From: Pseudocercospora fijiensis CIRAD86
Lineage: Eukaryota; Ascomycota; Dothideomycetes; Mycosphaerellales; Mycosphaerellaceae
NCBI RefSeq assembly: GCF_000340215.1
Contig: NW_006921539.1
Span: forward strand, 2,304,507-2,368,506
Length of the DNA: 64,000 bases
Direction of reading: 5' to 3'
Of this stretch, positions 51,092 through 62,771 are shown in pieces. Position numbers and translations under genes: made by a program. Every line of letters starts with the position of its first letter. Position 1 is the first letter of the stretch. The notes below the pieces were generated by a model. The model ran no database searches. It was given only the letters and a program-made list of their open reading frames with translations, and was not told the DNA's origin.

Positions 51092-54000
51092 ATGTCGCCG
51101 TTCCGGCATGGACAGCGGGCGGAGCGCTCGGAGAGGGCGAACGATGTCTCACGAGACGACTACTTTGCTGCCAGCGGGAGCAGCAGCGGCGGCAGCGAAG
51201 ATGCACTGGAAGAAGGCACCGTGTCGCCCATGTCTGCCTCGCGCCGCCGGGCCTCCCTCTCCATCCCCATCCCCATCCCGCCGCCTCCCATGAAGGCAGA
51301 GATGGCCTTCGCCGCACTGCAATACCTGCCCATGCCCGTCATGCTGCTTTCCAGCACCAAGGAGATTGTGCTGGCTAATGAAGCCATGGCCCGGCTTCTG
51401 GGCATTGATCCGGATCACGTGCACGAGGCCGACGATATGCACAGTCGCGATATTCTGCACGGCGCGACTTTGGGTGAGCTGGGGTTCGACTTGCTGCAGA
51501 ATGGAAGTCCGGTGTTCGTGGCGTGGGAAGACTTCCTAGACACGCTCGTGCACGATGCGTGCAGAGCTCAGAGCAGCACGACCCAGCTGAACACGCATCA
51601 TGCCAGTGCGACGGCCCAGCTGCACGGTGCAGACCGCACTCCCACGGGCCACCGACATCACAAGCGCTCCATATCGCCTGGTGCTCGGACGGAAGTGTAC
51701 GATGCCTCCATCAGTGTGGTCTTCTCCACCCACCGCGATGCCAAGACAGGCATGCCCCTCGCTGCGAGGAACGAGATGACGCAGCATGTTGAATGTCAAA
51801 TGATTGTTTCCGTGTGGGCCACCGAGCACCAACAATTCTACACCTTGACCATGACTGCTGCGGCAGGCTGCGACTCAGCCTCGACTGCGGAATTTGCCAA
51901 GACCACGAGCAGAACGGTGTCACGGCAGGCGACGTCGTCATACGCCAACAGCCTTCCTTCTGCGCTCAGCTCTCATTCCAGCTCCAGCGAAGCGTCCAAC
52001 CACAAGCGCCTCACCTACCAATCCCCTCCCACCTCCAACTACGCCAGTCCTACCATCTCGGAATTCCCTCCCCGAGGTCCGCCGATCAAGTCGACCATAG
52101 CAGCTCCCAGCATGTTTGCCAAGACGAACCGGCTCAAAGATGCGCTTCTAGACAGTATGAAGCTGCCGGCTTATGCCATGTGGAAGGACGAGAGCTTTGG
52201 CATTCCGAACATCGCTGCCGTCCGATTGCTTTACCCGTGGATCACTGACAAAGACACCTACGACTCTACCGAACAGGCCAAGGACTTTCTCTCGCGCTTC
52301 ACCTTGTATCGAGGTGATTTCTCCGAAGAAATCCCATTTGATGAGTTCCCAATCATGCGGCTCATGAGAGAGCGGCAGCGCTTCGACGCTCTACGCATCG
52401 GCATGTACAGCGTCAAAGATGGGAGCCGCGTGCTGTTCGATGTCTCGGGTGAACCTCTCATCGATGACAAGGGAGACTTTCTGGGAGGCGTAGTACTTTT
52501 TCACGACGTCACCGCATATGCTCAGACGATATCACGACAGCAAGAGCAGAACGAGCGCCAATTCGAGAACATCTGTAATATGGTCCCCATCATGATTTGG
52601 CGCACTACGCCCGACGGCTCACACGACTACTTCAACGACCCGTGGTACTCCTATACTGGCATGTCCGTTGAGATGAGTGAGGGCGAAGGGTGGATGAACG
52701 CTTTCGATGCTGAAGATCTGAAAGTAGCCGTACCTATCTGGCAGCATTCCTTAGCTACTGGTGATGAATACCTCACTGAATACAGAGCCAGGAATGCAAA
52801 TGGACAATGGCGATGGATGCTTGGAAGAGCAACGCCGATGAAGGATGAGAAGGGAAGAATTCTAAAGTGGTTCGGAACTTGCACAGACATTCACGATCAG
52901 ATTTTGGCGCGTGAGGAGGCCAAGCAGACCAGAGCTCAACTAGCCAGAGTGATAGAGCATGCTAACATCACGCTCTGGGCAGTCGACACGGAATGCAAAA
53001 TAACCTTGTCTGAGGGACGGGCGATGCATACCGATCCGAGCGACCAAAATGGATATCATCGCGACAAGACCAAATACATCGGAAAGAGCCTCTGGGAGAT
53101 CTTTAGGATGCAGGGACGTTCGGGCGAAATTGAGACCTTTGCCCGACCTATCAGAGATATCTTGGCCGGCCGCACGATTGATGAAACGATTGAGAGCCAG
53201 ATCACGACTAGCGGGCGTTGGTATCGGACCAGGTTATATCCGCTTTGGCGCCAAGAGCGCAAGGGTGGCATTGAGGGTGATTCGTATCTTGACGGCGTCG
53301 TTGGCGTCAGTATGGACATTACGGAGCTCAAGAAGGCAGCGGAAGAGGTCGCGGCCCGTGATCGGGAGAATTCTCGTCTTCTGGCGCAATCCGTTGCCGC
53401 CAAAGAAGCAAGCAAAATGAAGAGTCAGTTCTTGGCGAACATGTCTCACGAGATTCGAACGCCTATTGCTGGTGTCATCGGAATGTCAGAGCTTTTGCTA
53501 GACGACGGCCCTGGAGACCTCACGCCCGAACAGCGCGAGTGTGCCGAGAACATACAACGAAGCGCCAATGGTTTACTGACTGTCATCAATGACATTCTCG
53601 ATTTCTCCAAAGTTGAGAGCGGCCGCCTCGACATCGAAGAGGTGCAATTCGATCTTTCGGTGGTCATCCGAGATGTCAACAAGATGCTGAGTTTTGCTGC
53701 CGAGCGGAAGGGACTGAGGTACATCGACGATATCCAGAGACTTAAGAATTGGAGGGTCCTTGGTGATCCTGGTCGCTTGAGACAGGTAATGACGAATCTT
53801 CTGACTAATTCCATCAAATTCACAAGCGAAGGCAGCGTCACGATGAGAGTCAAAGCGCAGAAAGAGACTGAGGAGATGGTTGAAGTCCATTTCACAGTCG
53901 AAGACACTGGTATCGGCATCGAGGAAGAGGTACGTAGGAAGCTGTTCAAACCATTCTCGCAAGCAGACAGCTCCACAGCAAGACGCTTTGGAGGAACCGG

Positions 54001-55333
54001 ACTTGGTCTCACCATTTCCAAGAACCTGGTGGAGCTCATGCGAGGCGGCATTTCCTTGCAATCAAAGCTTGGTGTTGGGACTGTCGCTACGTTCTGGATA
54101 CCTTTCCTTAAAGCGCCATACCAGTCTAACGAGTCAGCCTTGGTTGACCTTGGAAACATACCTGATCGACTGCAATCTGAACTATCGGTGTCTCGGCCTG
54201 GGTCGGATAATGCTACCCAGCCCACCACTCCAACAACATCAGCCGTTCGGCATCGAAGTTATCCCTCGAGCGGGTTGACACCTGTAAACTCCTGGCCAGA
54301 TGGAGCACTTCCTGAGCTTGATCTCAGTGCGGACGAGCGAAAAGTCACAAACGTCCTTGTCGTGGAAGATAATGCGGTCAATCAGCAGATTGCGCTGAAA
54401 ACAATTCGAAAGCTCGGGTTTCCAGTTCGTGCCGTGTGGAATGGTCAAGAGGCTCTAGACTATCTAGCTACACCGTCGGAAGAGCAGCCACGACCCGATA
54501 TCATTCTGATGGATGTGCAAATGCCGAGTAAGTAATGTTCTGTCCCACTTCCCTAGACGTGGTACTAACTAGCTATGTCTCCAGTCATGGATGGCTACAA
54601 AGCCACGTACACGGTGCGCAACGGCAAACCTTTCGTCAATAATCCCGAAGTGCAGAGCATACCGATCGTAGCCATGACAGCTTCGGCCATCCAGGGCGAT
54701 CGTGAAAAGTGCCAGGATGCCGGGATGGACGACTACTTGTCGAAACCTGTCAAGAAACCCAACCTGGAAAGGATGATTGTCAAATGGGCTATTGAGGGCA
54801 AGAAAAAGCGTGCAGAACTCCTCAGGAATCCCCGAGCACTTCAGCGCCCCACCAACCCCAGAAATCATTCCTCGTTCACGACACAAAGTGATGCCTCCAT
54901 GCATACGCCGCAGGAGCATCTCGCTTCTCAACTAGATCGATTGGAGTTCGTCCATGAATCCAGCTTCAGGAATTCTGCAGAGACTGAAGCTGAACGGGCG
55001 GAAAGACAGCAGCGTGCCGAAGAGCAGGCGATTGCTCTACGAGACCATGAATTGATTGAGGCTGGCGATGATCCGAAATCAAAGCTCGGTAAAGGGGTGA
55101 GCGACGAACAGTACCCGTCGCAATCACCTTCGAAAACAGCTTTGACAGCTGAGAATATGGAGAGATTCTCTAAAGACCACCGCATAGCGCAGCTCAAACA
55201 CGAGCGGATACTGGATAAGGAAGGTTCGAGCATGGTGGCCACAATGGCTGAGACCAGCAGTGAGCTTCCCAGAAGCAACATCCCAAGTCCCAGTCCAGAG
55301 AGTACCCAAAATCGACGGAGCATAGGATATTGA
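51092..55333 (+). CDS. Hybrid histidine kinase with N-terminal PAS domains
   Basis: Two exons, 51092-54527 and 54585-55333, flank a 57-bp intron with GTAAGT, a perfect TACTAAC branch site and CAG. The joined protein has 1394 residues. The order is a Ser-rich N-terminus; PAS-like 1 (about 75-120); a Ser/Thr-rich linker; PAS-like 2 (about 345-485); PAS/PAC 3 (about 495-605, WRTTPDGSHDYFNDPWYSYT ... WRWMLGRATPMKDEKGRI); a PAS-like 4 (about 620-750); and HisKA with H786 in NMSHEIRTPIAGVIGMSELL. The HATPase has N-box TNLLTNSIKFT, VEDTGIGIEEE and GGTGLGLTISKN. The REC domain has VVEDNAVNQQ and phospho-acceptor D1141 in IILMDVQMP. A long disordered, coiled-coil tail follows. No membrane span is seen, so it is a cytosolic sensor feeding the YPD1 phosphorelay. 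Confidence 0.93.
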
Positions 55334-55533
55334 AGTGGTAACAGATTGATGATTTTATGTGCGTCCCGCAAGGTGTTGACCAAAAGGGAATGCTGTTCTT
55401 CGAAGCGTCAAGCAAGGGAGTTCGGGGAAATTTTCGCGAACGCGTATATCTCGCGTTTGAGGCTAGATCTTGGATACTGAGATGTCATAACAGTCATGGA
55501 ATCAGGAGCTACCTCAGATAATGCTTACACCAT

Positions 55534-55573
55534 AGAGAGAGAAAGAGAGAGCGAGAGAGAGAGAGAGAGAGAG
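55534..55573. repeat. (GA)n microsatellite at the 5' end of the next gene
   Basis: A GAGAGA run with a few interruptions ends exactly at ATG 55574. If translation began at ATG 55496 it would encode an alternating Glu/Arg stretch. More likely it is 5' leader or promoter sequence. Confidence 0.85.
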
Positions 55574-57046
55574 ATGCTATCAACTGCTCGACCTGCTGCT
55601 GCGAAAATGCACGCCTCCTTCAGAAACCTTTCACCTCTCACAACCGCGACTATCATTCTCTTCACCCTCCTACCACTCTACTACGCCTCCTACCAGTACC
55701 GCCTCCGGCATCCGTACAATAAGTCCTCACCAAATGACCACGCTCCTTTCCCCGGCCGTCCATCCGAAGCAGAATGGATCCGCACTTGGCTCTCAACCTC
55801 CCTCATCTCACCCTTCAACCCCTCCCCGCTCGCAACCTTCTGCAACCAAAGCACCTGGCATCCCAACCTCGTCCTCAACCTCGAAAACGCCAACGGCGGC
55901 ATCGGAAACATTCGCGGAAATTTCCTCGACTTCATCTTCCAAGCCATCGAAGTCGGTGCTTCCATCATGTTACCTGGAATGGCGAGCCGAGCCAGCGATG
56001 ATCTCGCGAATGTTTGGGCTACGCGAAGTCCTTTCGAAGCATTTTTCGACGATGAGTGGTTTTTGAAGATTTTGGGAGACGCGTGTCCGGACATGGCGGT
56101 TTATCGGCATGAGGAGGGGATGGAGATGGTGCAGGCTTTGGAGGGGAAGTGGGTTCCTAGGAGTCGGAGGGTTGATGAGGAGAAGGAGAATTCTAGGGAG
56201 GCGTTGCGGCAGAGTTTGGATGGGTTTTTGAAGGAGAATAAGGGGTTTGATAAGGAGGGGTTGAATCTTGTCAATGTTGAACGTACGCTTTGGGATGTGG
56301 ATACCAGGGCTGGGTTGCAGGTGAGGGAGTTGAGGAGGAATTTTGGACAGATGTTGCGGATCAAGCCGGGGGTGAGGAGGTTGGCTGCTGTGGTGAGAAG
56401 CTGCAATGACTTGAGAGTGTTTGCTGGGGACGTTTTGCTGACTTTTGATTTATAGGTTGTGCAGAATCTGGAAGCGAGATATGGTTTGAATATTGAAATT
56501 GATCCGAGAGATGCGATACCGAATGATGCGTTTTTTGGGGCGCATTTGAGGACTGAGGCTGATGCTAAGGCCGTGGGATGGGTAGATGGGGCGATGAACT
56601 TCGAGAACCAGACTGATTCATACATTCGAGAAGCTGTCAAGTCTGGGTTGGGGATCATGTACGTCGCTTCAGGAAACGCAACAGATCTTGAACGCTTTCG
56701 ACAAAAAGCTGCTATGCACAAGCCTCCGGTCACGGTCACGTCGAAATTGGAGTTGTTGCCTGCGAATGAGGTGGCGAAATTAAAAGAGATGAGCTGGGAC
56801 CAGCAAGCTTTGGTTGATTACGAGGTGTTGTTGAAGTGTAGTCGTTTCGGTGGGATTGTGAAGAGTAGTTTTGCTTATAATATTGCTATGACGAGGAACC
56901 AGTGGTTGGAGGATCAGGGACGAGTCATCGATCCTTGGAGAGTGCAGCATAGTGAGGTTGGCGTGGCGTTTGATGATGGGCTGAGTAGGATTATTGGACG
57001 GGATGAGTTCCATGAGCATAGGATCCCGAGAGGGATGTGGCCTTAA
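55574..57046 (+). CDS. Type II membrane O-fucosyltransferase-like protein
   Basis: Exons 55574-56392 and 56456-57046 flank a 63-bp intron (GTGAGA ... GCTGAC ... TATAG). An ATG at 55496 would add 26 residues rich in Glu/Arg, and ATG 55607 is also possible. A membrane anchor lies near the N-terminus (ATIILFTLLPLYYASYQY). The lumenal part has NLENANGGIGNIRGNFLDFI (a GGxGNxR-type nucleotide-sugar site), IEVGASIMLPGMASR, and in exon 2 AFFGAHLRTEADA, similar to the GVHLRTE motif of fungal O-fucosyltransferase-like proteins. It continues with KCSRFGGIVKSSFAYNIAMT. A Golgi glycosyltransferase role is inferred. The acceptor is unknown. The second half of exon 1 has Lys/Glu-rich character and GAGG-rich codon use. 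Confidence 0.7.
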
Positions 57047-57529
57047 TGGAGTTGGAAGGATAAGGAGTTCGTTGGAGCTGAAGTGCTTTAGGAAACAGAA
57101 GTTGCTAGAGAGGTTTTGATTGTACGCATCTCGATGACCGAGTCGAGAACAAAATTTAGCAGTCGATCCTGTCATGAAGCGTGATCCAAAAGCAAAATGA
57201 CAGTTGCCTGGACTCAGAATCGACTATTGAAGATGTCAGAATGAAGTCAAGTCTCTTGGGCTGAGGATGTTCTTACACTGAGATTATAGGATTGCCTGAA
57301 ATGATGTTCAAGTCATATGTTCAATATGAGACCTATGTACTAACCATTATACGATCCGGGCTGTGATTGGTTGATGAGCATTGAATATATGTCTTGCTAT
57401 AGATATTGATACTGAGTCACATGAATAAATTTATAATGAGTCGATGGAAGGTTGTGGGGGCCAAAAGTAGAAACGCCAAGCTCTCGCGGCCCCTGGTCCG
57501 GACATGTTCATTCCTTTCCTTCCAACGCA

Positions 57530-57697
57530 TCGCCACGATTGTACAATGCCAAGGTCGGAGATGCTGTTGTGATCATGGTAGGCTGTAGTATTCCTCTTGT
57601 TTTGAGAAGTGTTGAGCATAGTATCAATCGCCGTGAAGCTGTAGGCGAAAGCTATTTCCAGGATATGATGGATGGACAGATGGCTGCTAAAGACTAA
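57530..57697 (+). pseudogene. C-terminal fragment of a HET-type heterokaryon-incompatibility protein
   Basis: The frame reads NAKVGDAVVIMVGCSIPLVL, then REAVGESYFQDMMDGQMAAKD and a stop at 57698. This matches the C-terminal signature of fungal HET-domain proteins (GDxxxxLxGCxxPxxLR ... GExYxxxxMxGE). No N-terminal HET domain is found upstream in any frame, and the connecting segment is shortened. I treat it as a relic. The flanks 57047-57529 and 57698-58032 show no other gene. Confidence 0.55.
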
Positions 57698-58032
57698 AGT
57701 CAATAACCATTTGCAGTGTGACGAGATTCAATTAGTATGAGATAAAGGTGTCGAAACAAGCAGGTCACAAGTCCAAAACTGCGCTCCGACTGTAGATAAG
57801 ATCTTCTGTCAACATAAAATTTGTCCATTGAGACCTGTCACTGCATTGAAGAGGCTAGGTCCTGAATTCATTTCATGCAAGATGAAGTGCAAAGAGAAAG
57901 TGCCAAGCCTTTCACAAGCCCCGCACTTTCATTTTCACGCTTCCAAGAAATCTTTCATCACATCTACAATCGATGCCAATATCACTCGATCGGATGTTTC
58001 CCATAGCCCAAAAAAGGTGCAAAAAGCAAAGC

Positions 58033-58120
58033 TGGTCAATGAGGGGGTCGAACCCGCGACCTTGGCGTTGATACATGGATTGTATTAGCACCACGCTCTA
58101 ACCAACTGAGCTAATCGACC
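58033..58120 (-). tRNA. tRNA-Ile (anticodon AAT) with a 14-nt intron
   Basis: Minus strand. The acceptor stem GGTCGAT/ATTGACC is followed by A as discriminator. The D arm is GCTCAGTTGGTTAGAGC. The anticodon stem TGGTG/CGCCA encloses the loop CTAATAA with anticodon AAT. An intron of about 14 nt (CAATCCATGTATCA) sits in the canonical place after base 37. The variable loop is AGGTC. The T stem GCGGG/CCCTC contains one C-U mismatch where most fungal tRNA-Ile(AAT) genes pair perfectly. A and B boxes are present. The mature length without CCA is 74. Confidence 0.9.
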
Positions 58121-58478
58121 GTTGATTGATCATGGTCGCCAAAGCCTTGATTCAGTATTAGAGCTCACCGTTAGCTTGGTTAAGCTTGGCTTACCCAGAT
58201 CAACATCTACGCCTGTAGAGACATACCTAGTTCTGGCAGTCAACGCGGAACGGCAATGGAGTAGGAAATCATAGATCAGCTTATCCTATAATTGCAAGAC
58301 CAAGCCGTAATGTGAGCACAGCAATAGCACAAGCTGAAGGCAAATACTTAATAATCTGCATTGAAAGAATTGCTGACTTCGTGCTCTGTCGTATGCATCT
58401 GGGTATCTACTTCGAACATGAACAGGTAAAGCAGAACGCTCATTTACAAGTAGGCATCGTGCGTACTGTGGGGTCCAA

Positions 58479-59775
58479 CTAGCTAGCTCCCAGGCTCTGC
58501 AGTGCAATCCGCAGCTCCTTCACGGCGGTCTGAACATCTTCAAAATTCAAAGCAGATATTGCCCATTTCGCATGCTTCTGGGCTGCCATAATCGACTCAT
58601 CGTCGTCTCTGTAGCCTCCTGGCGGCGGAGCAGCGTTGAAATTCGTGGGCTCACCGGAAGGCACAGGTGCTCGTACAGGCGGTTGCGAGGGAGCTACCAG
58701 TGGAGTCGATGCCATTTGCTGATGTGGCAGCGGGCAACCTGGCCGATCTTGAGGCATGTTTCCAAGATCGCGTGGTGTTGTAGTTGATTCGACCGGCGGA
58801 GGGATGTTGTAGAAATCAGCTGGGTTTGGCGCTGCTGATGACGGTGGGAGTGATGATGCTACTGACGGCGGTTGATCCACTGGCGCGACTGCATTGACAT
58901 TTGAAGGTGCATCAGGCACTGTCGGAAAATATCCACCTCCTATTGATCCAGTCCGACTGGCAACATCTTCAGGTGGTTCTATCGGAGACACATCGTGCTC
59001 GGTAGGCCGTGGTTGTGATATGTCGCCCACTCCTCTTGTCGGTAAGGCTGGCGGTGCCACAGGATCTGTCTGCAATGCGGAGGGCGATCTTGAAGGAAAG
59101 CCGCTATCTGGCACATTCTCAACAGTCGGTGGTTTATAGACTCCAGCATCATTTTCCATATTCTTGAGCTCTGCTTCTAATGAAACATCCTCTGATCCTG
59201 GTGCCAGCGGTTGCTCTACGACGGGATTGGTGGCATTGGGATCTTCGCCGGCTTTGATCGCTTTGGCTATCCGCAGAGCATGATACTTTGCAAACTTGCT
59301 CTTTGCAACAAACTCCGGCTCAAGAGGTCCCCATATTGTGAGGAGGTCCATGAAAGTGGCTGCAGCCTGGAAGGTGTCGGCGGTCTGCCTGATCACCTTA
59401 TTGTTCCTCTGCGCTTCATCGCCGCCGGTGAAGACTTCTAGAGCGAAGTTTTCTATGTATGCCTTGGCTGCAACATCGTCTATTACAGCATCATTTGCAG
59501 CATTCTCGGCCTTGTAGGCTTCCAGCTTGTCCATTAATCGTATTGCATAGTTCGTGCAGTCTTCGTCTGACGTATGTAGCTGTCGACTTAGGATCTGTTG
59601 CAGAATGTAGTATTCGCCTGATGTTTCTTAGTCCTACTCATCGATCTTCCGCCTGGAGGGACATACACCAGTATGTTACGATCGGCCTATGCTTTGCAAG
59701 CTGGGCAGCTCTGGTCGCGAAGCGCTGTACATCGGGGGCGGCAGCTTTCAATTTGGCTGGTATCGCCGTCGCCAT
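58479..59775 (-). CDS. vta1: Vacuolar protein sorting-associated protein VTA1 (LIP5)
   Basis: Exon 1 is 59775-59667 and exon 2 is 59617-58479. The 49-bp intron (GTATGT ... CAG, 59666-59618) interrupts the Cys codon of TYWCEYYILQQIL. The protein has 415 residues. The N-terminal tandem MIT domain (about 1-165) contains MATAIPAKLKAAAPDVQRFA and, after the splice, LHTSDEDCTNYAIRLMDKLE. It continues with AATFMDLLTIWGPLEPEFVA and KYHALRIAKAIKAGEDPN. A long Pro/Ser linker follows. The C-terminal VSL dimer domain (about 380-415) reads AQKHAKWAISALNFEDVQTA...LRIALQSLG. It activates the Vps4 ATPase at endosomal ESCRT-III. It is divergent from the disulfide-isomerase gene. Confidence 0.94.
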
Positions 59776-60090
59776 GTTGTATGAAGGCGGGTGAGAGTGT
59801 CATGCAAGGTTGAGGACGGGAGCGTATGATGTATGTATGTGAGTGCCTGACCACCGATGCGGCGAAGAGCTCACTTGCCCGCTAAAGCAATGCCAAGACG
59901 CGGCTTCCCTCACTCAGGCACAGACTCAGACTCCGTGCACTGGACCCTGGTGCAGTGCAGATTGCGGGGGAAGCTAGATTAACACTATCCCAGGAAGGAC
60001 AACTTGCATTCACCAACAACAAGGAAGCATATGAGTACGACGTTTTGCATGTAAAGAACATCAACCACAGCGTCCACATTGCCCGCCATC
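59776..60090. promoter_or_regulatory. Divergent promoter VTA1 / protein disulfide isomerase
   Basis: 315 bp lie between the two ATG codons. A CCAAG/GCAATGCC stretch lies near 59888 and a repeated GTGCACTGGACC/GTGCAGTGCAG near 59935-59960. I do not see a certain unfolded-protein-response element. Confidence 0.5.
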
Positions 60091-61675
60091 ATGGCCAAGT
60101 ATACGATCGCCGCCTCCCTGCTCCTCCTCTCAACAGCCAATGCCTTATACTCCAGTTCATCACCAGTTCTACAAGTCACCACAGAAACATTTGACAGCCT
60201 GATCCTCGAATCGAACCACACGAGTATGGTCGAGTTCTACGCGCCATGGTGTGGTTATTGCAAGAAAATGGCGCGAGACTACCAGAAAGCAGCTAAGGCC
60301 CTCCAAGGCCTGGCCAAGGTAGCTGCAGTCAACTGCGATGTGGAGAGCAACAAGGGCTTGTGCGCGTCCCTGGGCGTGCGCGGTTTCCCTACGCTCTATA
60401 TTTTCAAGCCGGGCAAAAAGTTCGGACAGCCAGATATGGAGGGCTACGACGGAGCAAGAACATCCAAGGCGATAGTCGATGCGGTCGTCGAAAACATCCC
60501 AAACCACGTCAAGAGATTGAAAAATGCCACCTACGCTGCATGGGTCGCGGATGACACGAAGCCAAAAGCCATCCTGTTCTCGAATAAGCGCCCTGTTAGC
60601 GCCCTGCTCAAGTCAGTCGCGATCGACTTTCTTGATGCGATACACATAGCTCAGATTCGGAGTAAGGAGACAGATGCCGTTGAGGCGTTCAACGTGGACA
60701 AGTTTCCTACATTGGTCCTTCTCCCTGGGAATGGCGCTGAACCGATCACCTACGATGGCGAGATGAAAAAAGACTCGATTGTCAAGTTTCTCTCAACTGT
60801 CGCAAGTCCCAATCCTGATCCATCTACGAAGGACAAGCCAAAGGAGGACAAGGAGGCATCGAGCGGGTCTTCTGACACGGACAAGTCTTCTGCATCTCCC
60901 GACGCACATGAAACTCCTAAAGCACAACCACTAAAGCAAGCTTCCCCCAAGGCTGCGAGTGATGCCAAGGCAATTCCTTCAATTGCAGACGGCCTGATAC
61001 TTCAGCAAAAGTGCCTTAATGACAAAGCCGGTACCAGTATCCTTGCCATCTTGCCTGAAGAAGATGAACCATCTGCTCAAACGAGCCAGGCGGTCAAGAG
61101 TCTCTCGGAGCTGCACCAGAAGCATGAGCTTGCTAAGCGGAAACTTTTTCCCTTCTATCAGCTTCCACCCAGCAATGACCAAGCAAACGCTCTGCGCAAG
61201 AAACTCGGACTTTCGACATCTGAGGTCGAGATCGTTGCAGTCAACGGTAAGCGCGGATGGTGGACCCATTTTCCGTCGAAGGAGTTCACGTCTATCAAGA
61301 TCGAGAACTGGGTGGATGCCATTCGTATGGGCGATTTCAAGAAGACAGATATGCCAGCCGTAAGTGCGAGAGTCATTGCATGACATGCGAGTATCTGCTA
61401 ACGATACATAGGGATTGATCGTCAACCCCTCCTCCCTCCCAGCTGAGCAAGTCGTGCTCGAAGATCCAGAGCCAATCAAGCAAAAGGAGACCAAGCCTGG
61501 CCCAGATCAAGAAGAGCTCAAGAAGATGTACGCTGACCTAAAAGGTCAAATGCCAGAGGGCATGGACTTCGAAATTGAGGAGATCGATGATGATGAGTAC
61601 GAAAAGATCATGAAGCAGGGTGAGAAGGCTGATCCCACTGCTTCCGCGAAGTCCCAAGATCACGACGAATTGTAG
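60091..61675 (+). CDS. ER protein disulfide isomerase family protein (Mpd1/P5-like) with HDEL tail
   Basis: Exons 60091-61359 and 61412-61675 flank a 52-bp intron (GTAAGT ... GCTAACG ... TAG). The protein has 510 residues. The signal peptide is MAKYTIAASLLLLSTANA. The thioredoxin domain has the active site WCGYC (C54, C57) in VEFYAPWCGYCKKM and the cis-Pro loop VRGFPTLYIF. A second, redox-inactive thioredoxin-like domain follows (about 150-245). Then come a Lys/Ser/Asp linker (about 250-310), a third domain (about 310-425), an acidic segment EGMDFEIEEIDDDEYEK, and the ER-retrieval signal HDEL at the very end. It forms and reshuffles disulfides in the ER. The start at 60091 gives a proper signal peptide; the open frame further upstream has no ATG. 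Confidence 0.94.
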
Positions 61676-61990
61676 ACAGTACTGTAGGTGTACAACATGA
61701 ATTAAAGAGCATTGGTCCATTCCACGTCAGTACTCTTGCAGGAATCTGCTGCCTACACAGCGTTCAAATGTCGATAGAGGTGGCACCCTGAGACCCATCA
61801 GCCGGCTTCACAGGCCGTCTACCATGGTTCAACCACGAAAGTTGTTTTTTCGGGCTCTTAGATTTATTCTCTCCACACCAGACTTGAACTCCAGATCACG
61901 AGCGCGGCCGCCACTCGTCATCTATTCCTCCGTTTCCAGTCATAATTCGGCTGCTCACCGCTCTCCAAACCACGACATTCGCATAGGAAC

Positions 61991-62179
61991 ATGATCCTCT
62001 TTACATTCTTCACGCTTGCTGTGCTTGCAGTAGGGGCTGGAACACTGAAGAGCTCTGAGCATCCTCCAATCGAGGGATACCGGGCACCGAAACATAACAC
62101 CAAATTCGAGATCGACTTCGAGCGCTGGCGCAATCGAGGCTGCGCGCAGGACATGATTGGCCTCCGGAGCTTAGCTTAG
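61991..62179 (+). CDS. Short secreted-type open reading frame
   Basis: A 62-residue frame from ATG 61991. A hydrophobic N-terminus (MILFTFFTLAVLAVGAGTL) is followed by a hydrophilic segment, EIDFERWRNRGCAQDMIG. There is a single Cys. The family is unrecognised. It ends only 3 bases before the end of the opposite-strand frame at 62182. It could be a small secreted protein or a chance frame. The interval 61676-61990 holds only the 3' flank of the isomerase gene. Confidence 0.35.
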   Translation: MILFTFFTLAVLAVGAGTLKSSEHPPIEGYRAPKHNTKFEIDFERWRNRGCAQDMIGLRSLA

Positions 62180-62181
62180 GT

Positions 62182-62718
62182 TCACGAGCTACGAGAAAGT
62201 GACTCCATAACTTGCGACACGCGCGAGGCGAAGATCCAGAATGATATCCACGAAGGTGCAGTTAGCATGAAACCTCGGAAATCAAACCACCATAGTTCCC
62301 CAGATCCATGTCCAGAACGGAGTTGAAAGCAGACAGATGAGGTGAGTCCGTGAGCGCTCACTTGCATGCGCCGCGCCAGAATGATTCCATCAGGTTCCAT
62401 GTGGCGAGAAACCTCGCAAACCAATCTGAGGGCCTCAGAAGCACATCCAGTACGGAGTCCAGATAAGCCCTGGAGAGCGGCTAAGATAAGTCCACGCGAG
62501 TTCACCTGCCCACACAACTCCGAAATACATGACTGGGCTGAGACCTCGAGAAAGGGAATGGTGAGCACACTCACCTCACTAATCAACGAAGCCCTCTTCC
62601 ATCCACTCTTCGGCTTCTCCTTCACATAACCCGGGCAATCGATCCTGAGTGGCTGATCGCCATTACCCTGCGCACGGGCCACCGCCAAAAGCAGGAGTGA
62701 GGCAACTACACGAGGCAC
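62182..62718 (-). other. Possible small secreted-protein gene or relic without an ATG
   Basis: The minus strand reads PRVVASLLLLAVARAQGNG, a good signal-peptide core, then RIDCPGYVKEKPKSGWKRA and LISE, followed by a canonical donor GTGAGT. Further short segments between possible splice sites read SCISELCGQ and GLSGLRTGCASEALRLVCE, suggesting a multi-exon Cys-containing protein. The frame opens with GTG (62716-62718) preceded by an in-frame TGA, and no ATG exon is visible before the neighbouring gene's end at 62772. Either a tiny first exon is missed, or the start codon was lost. Exon limits are uncertain. Confidence 0.35.
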
Positions 62719-62771
62719 TCAAATCAGCAAAAACCGTCTTCGAAGGCTAAGGTTTTCCCATTGAGTCAATT

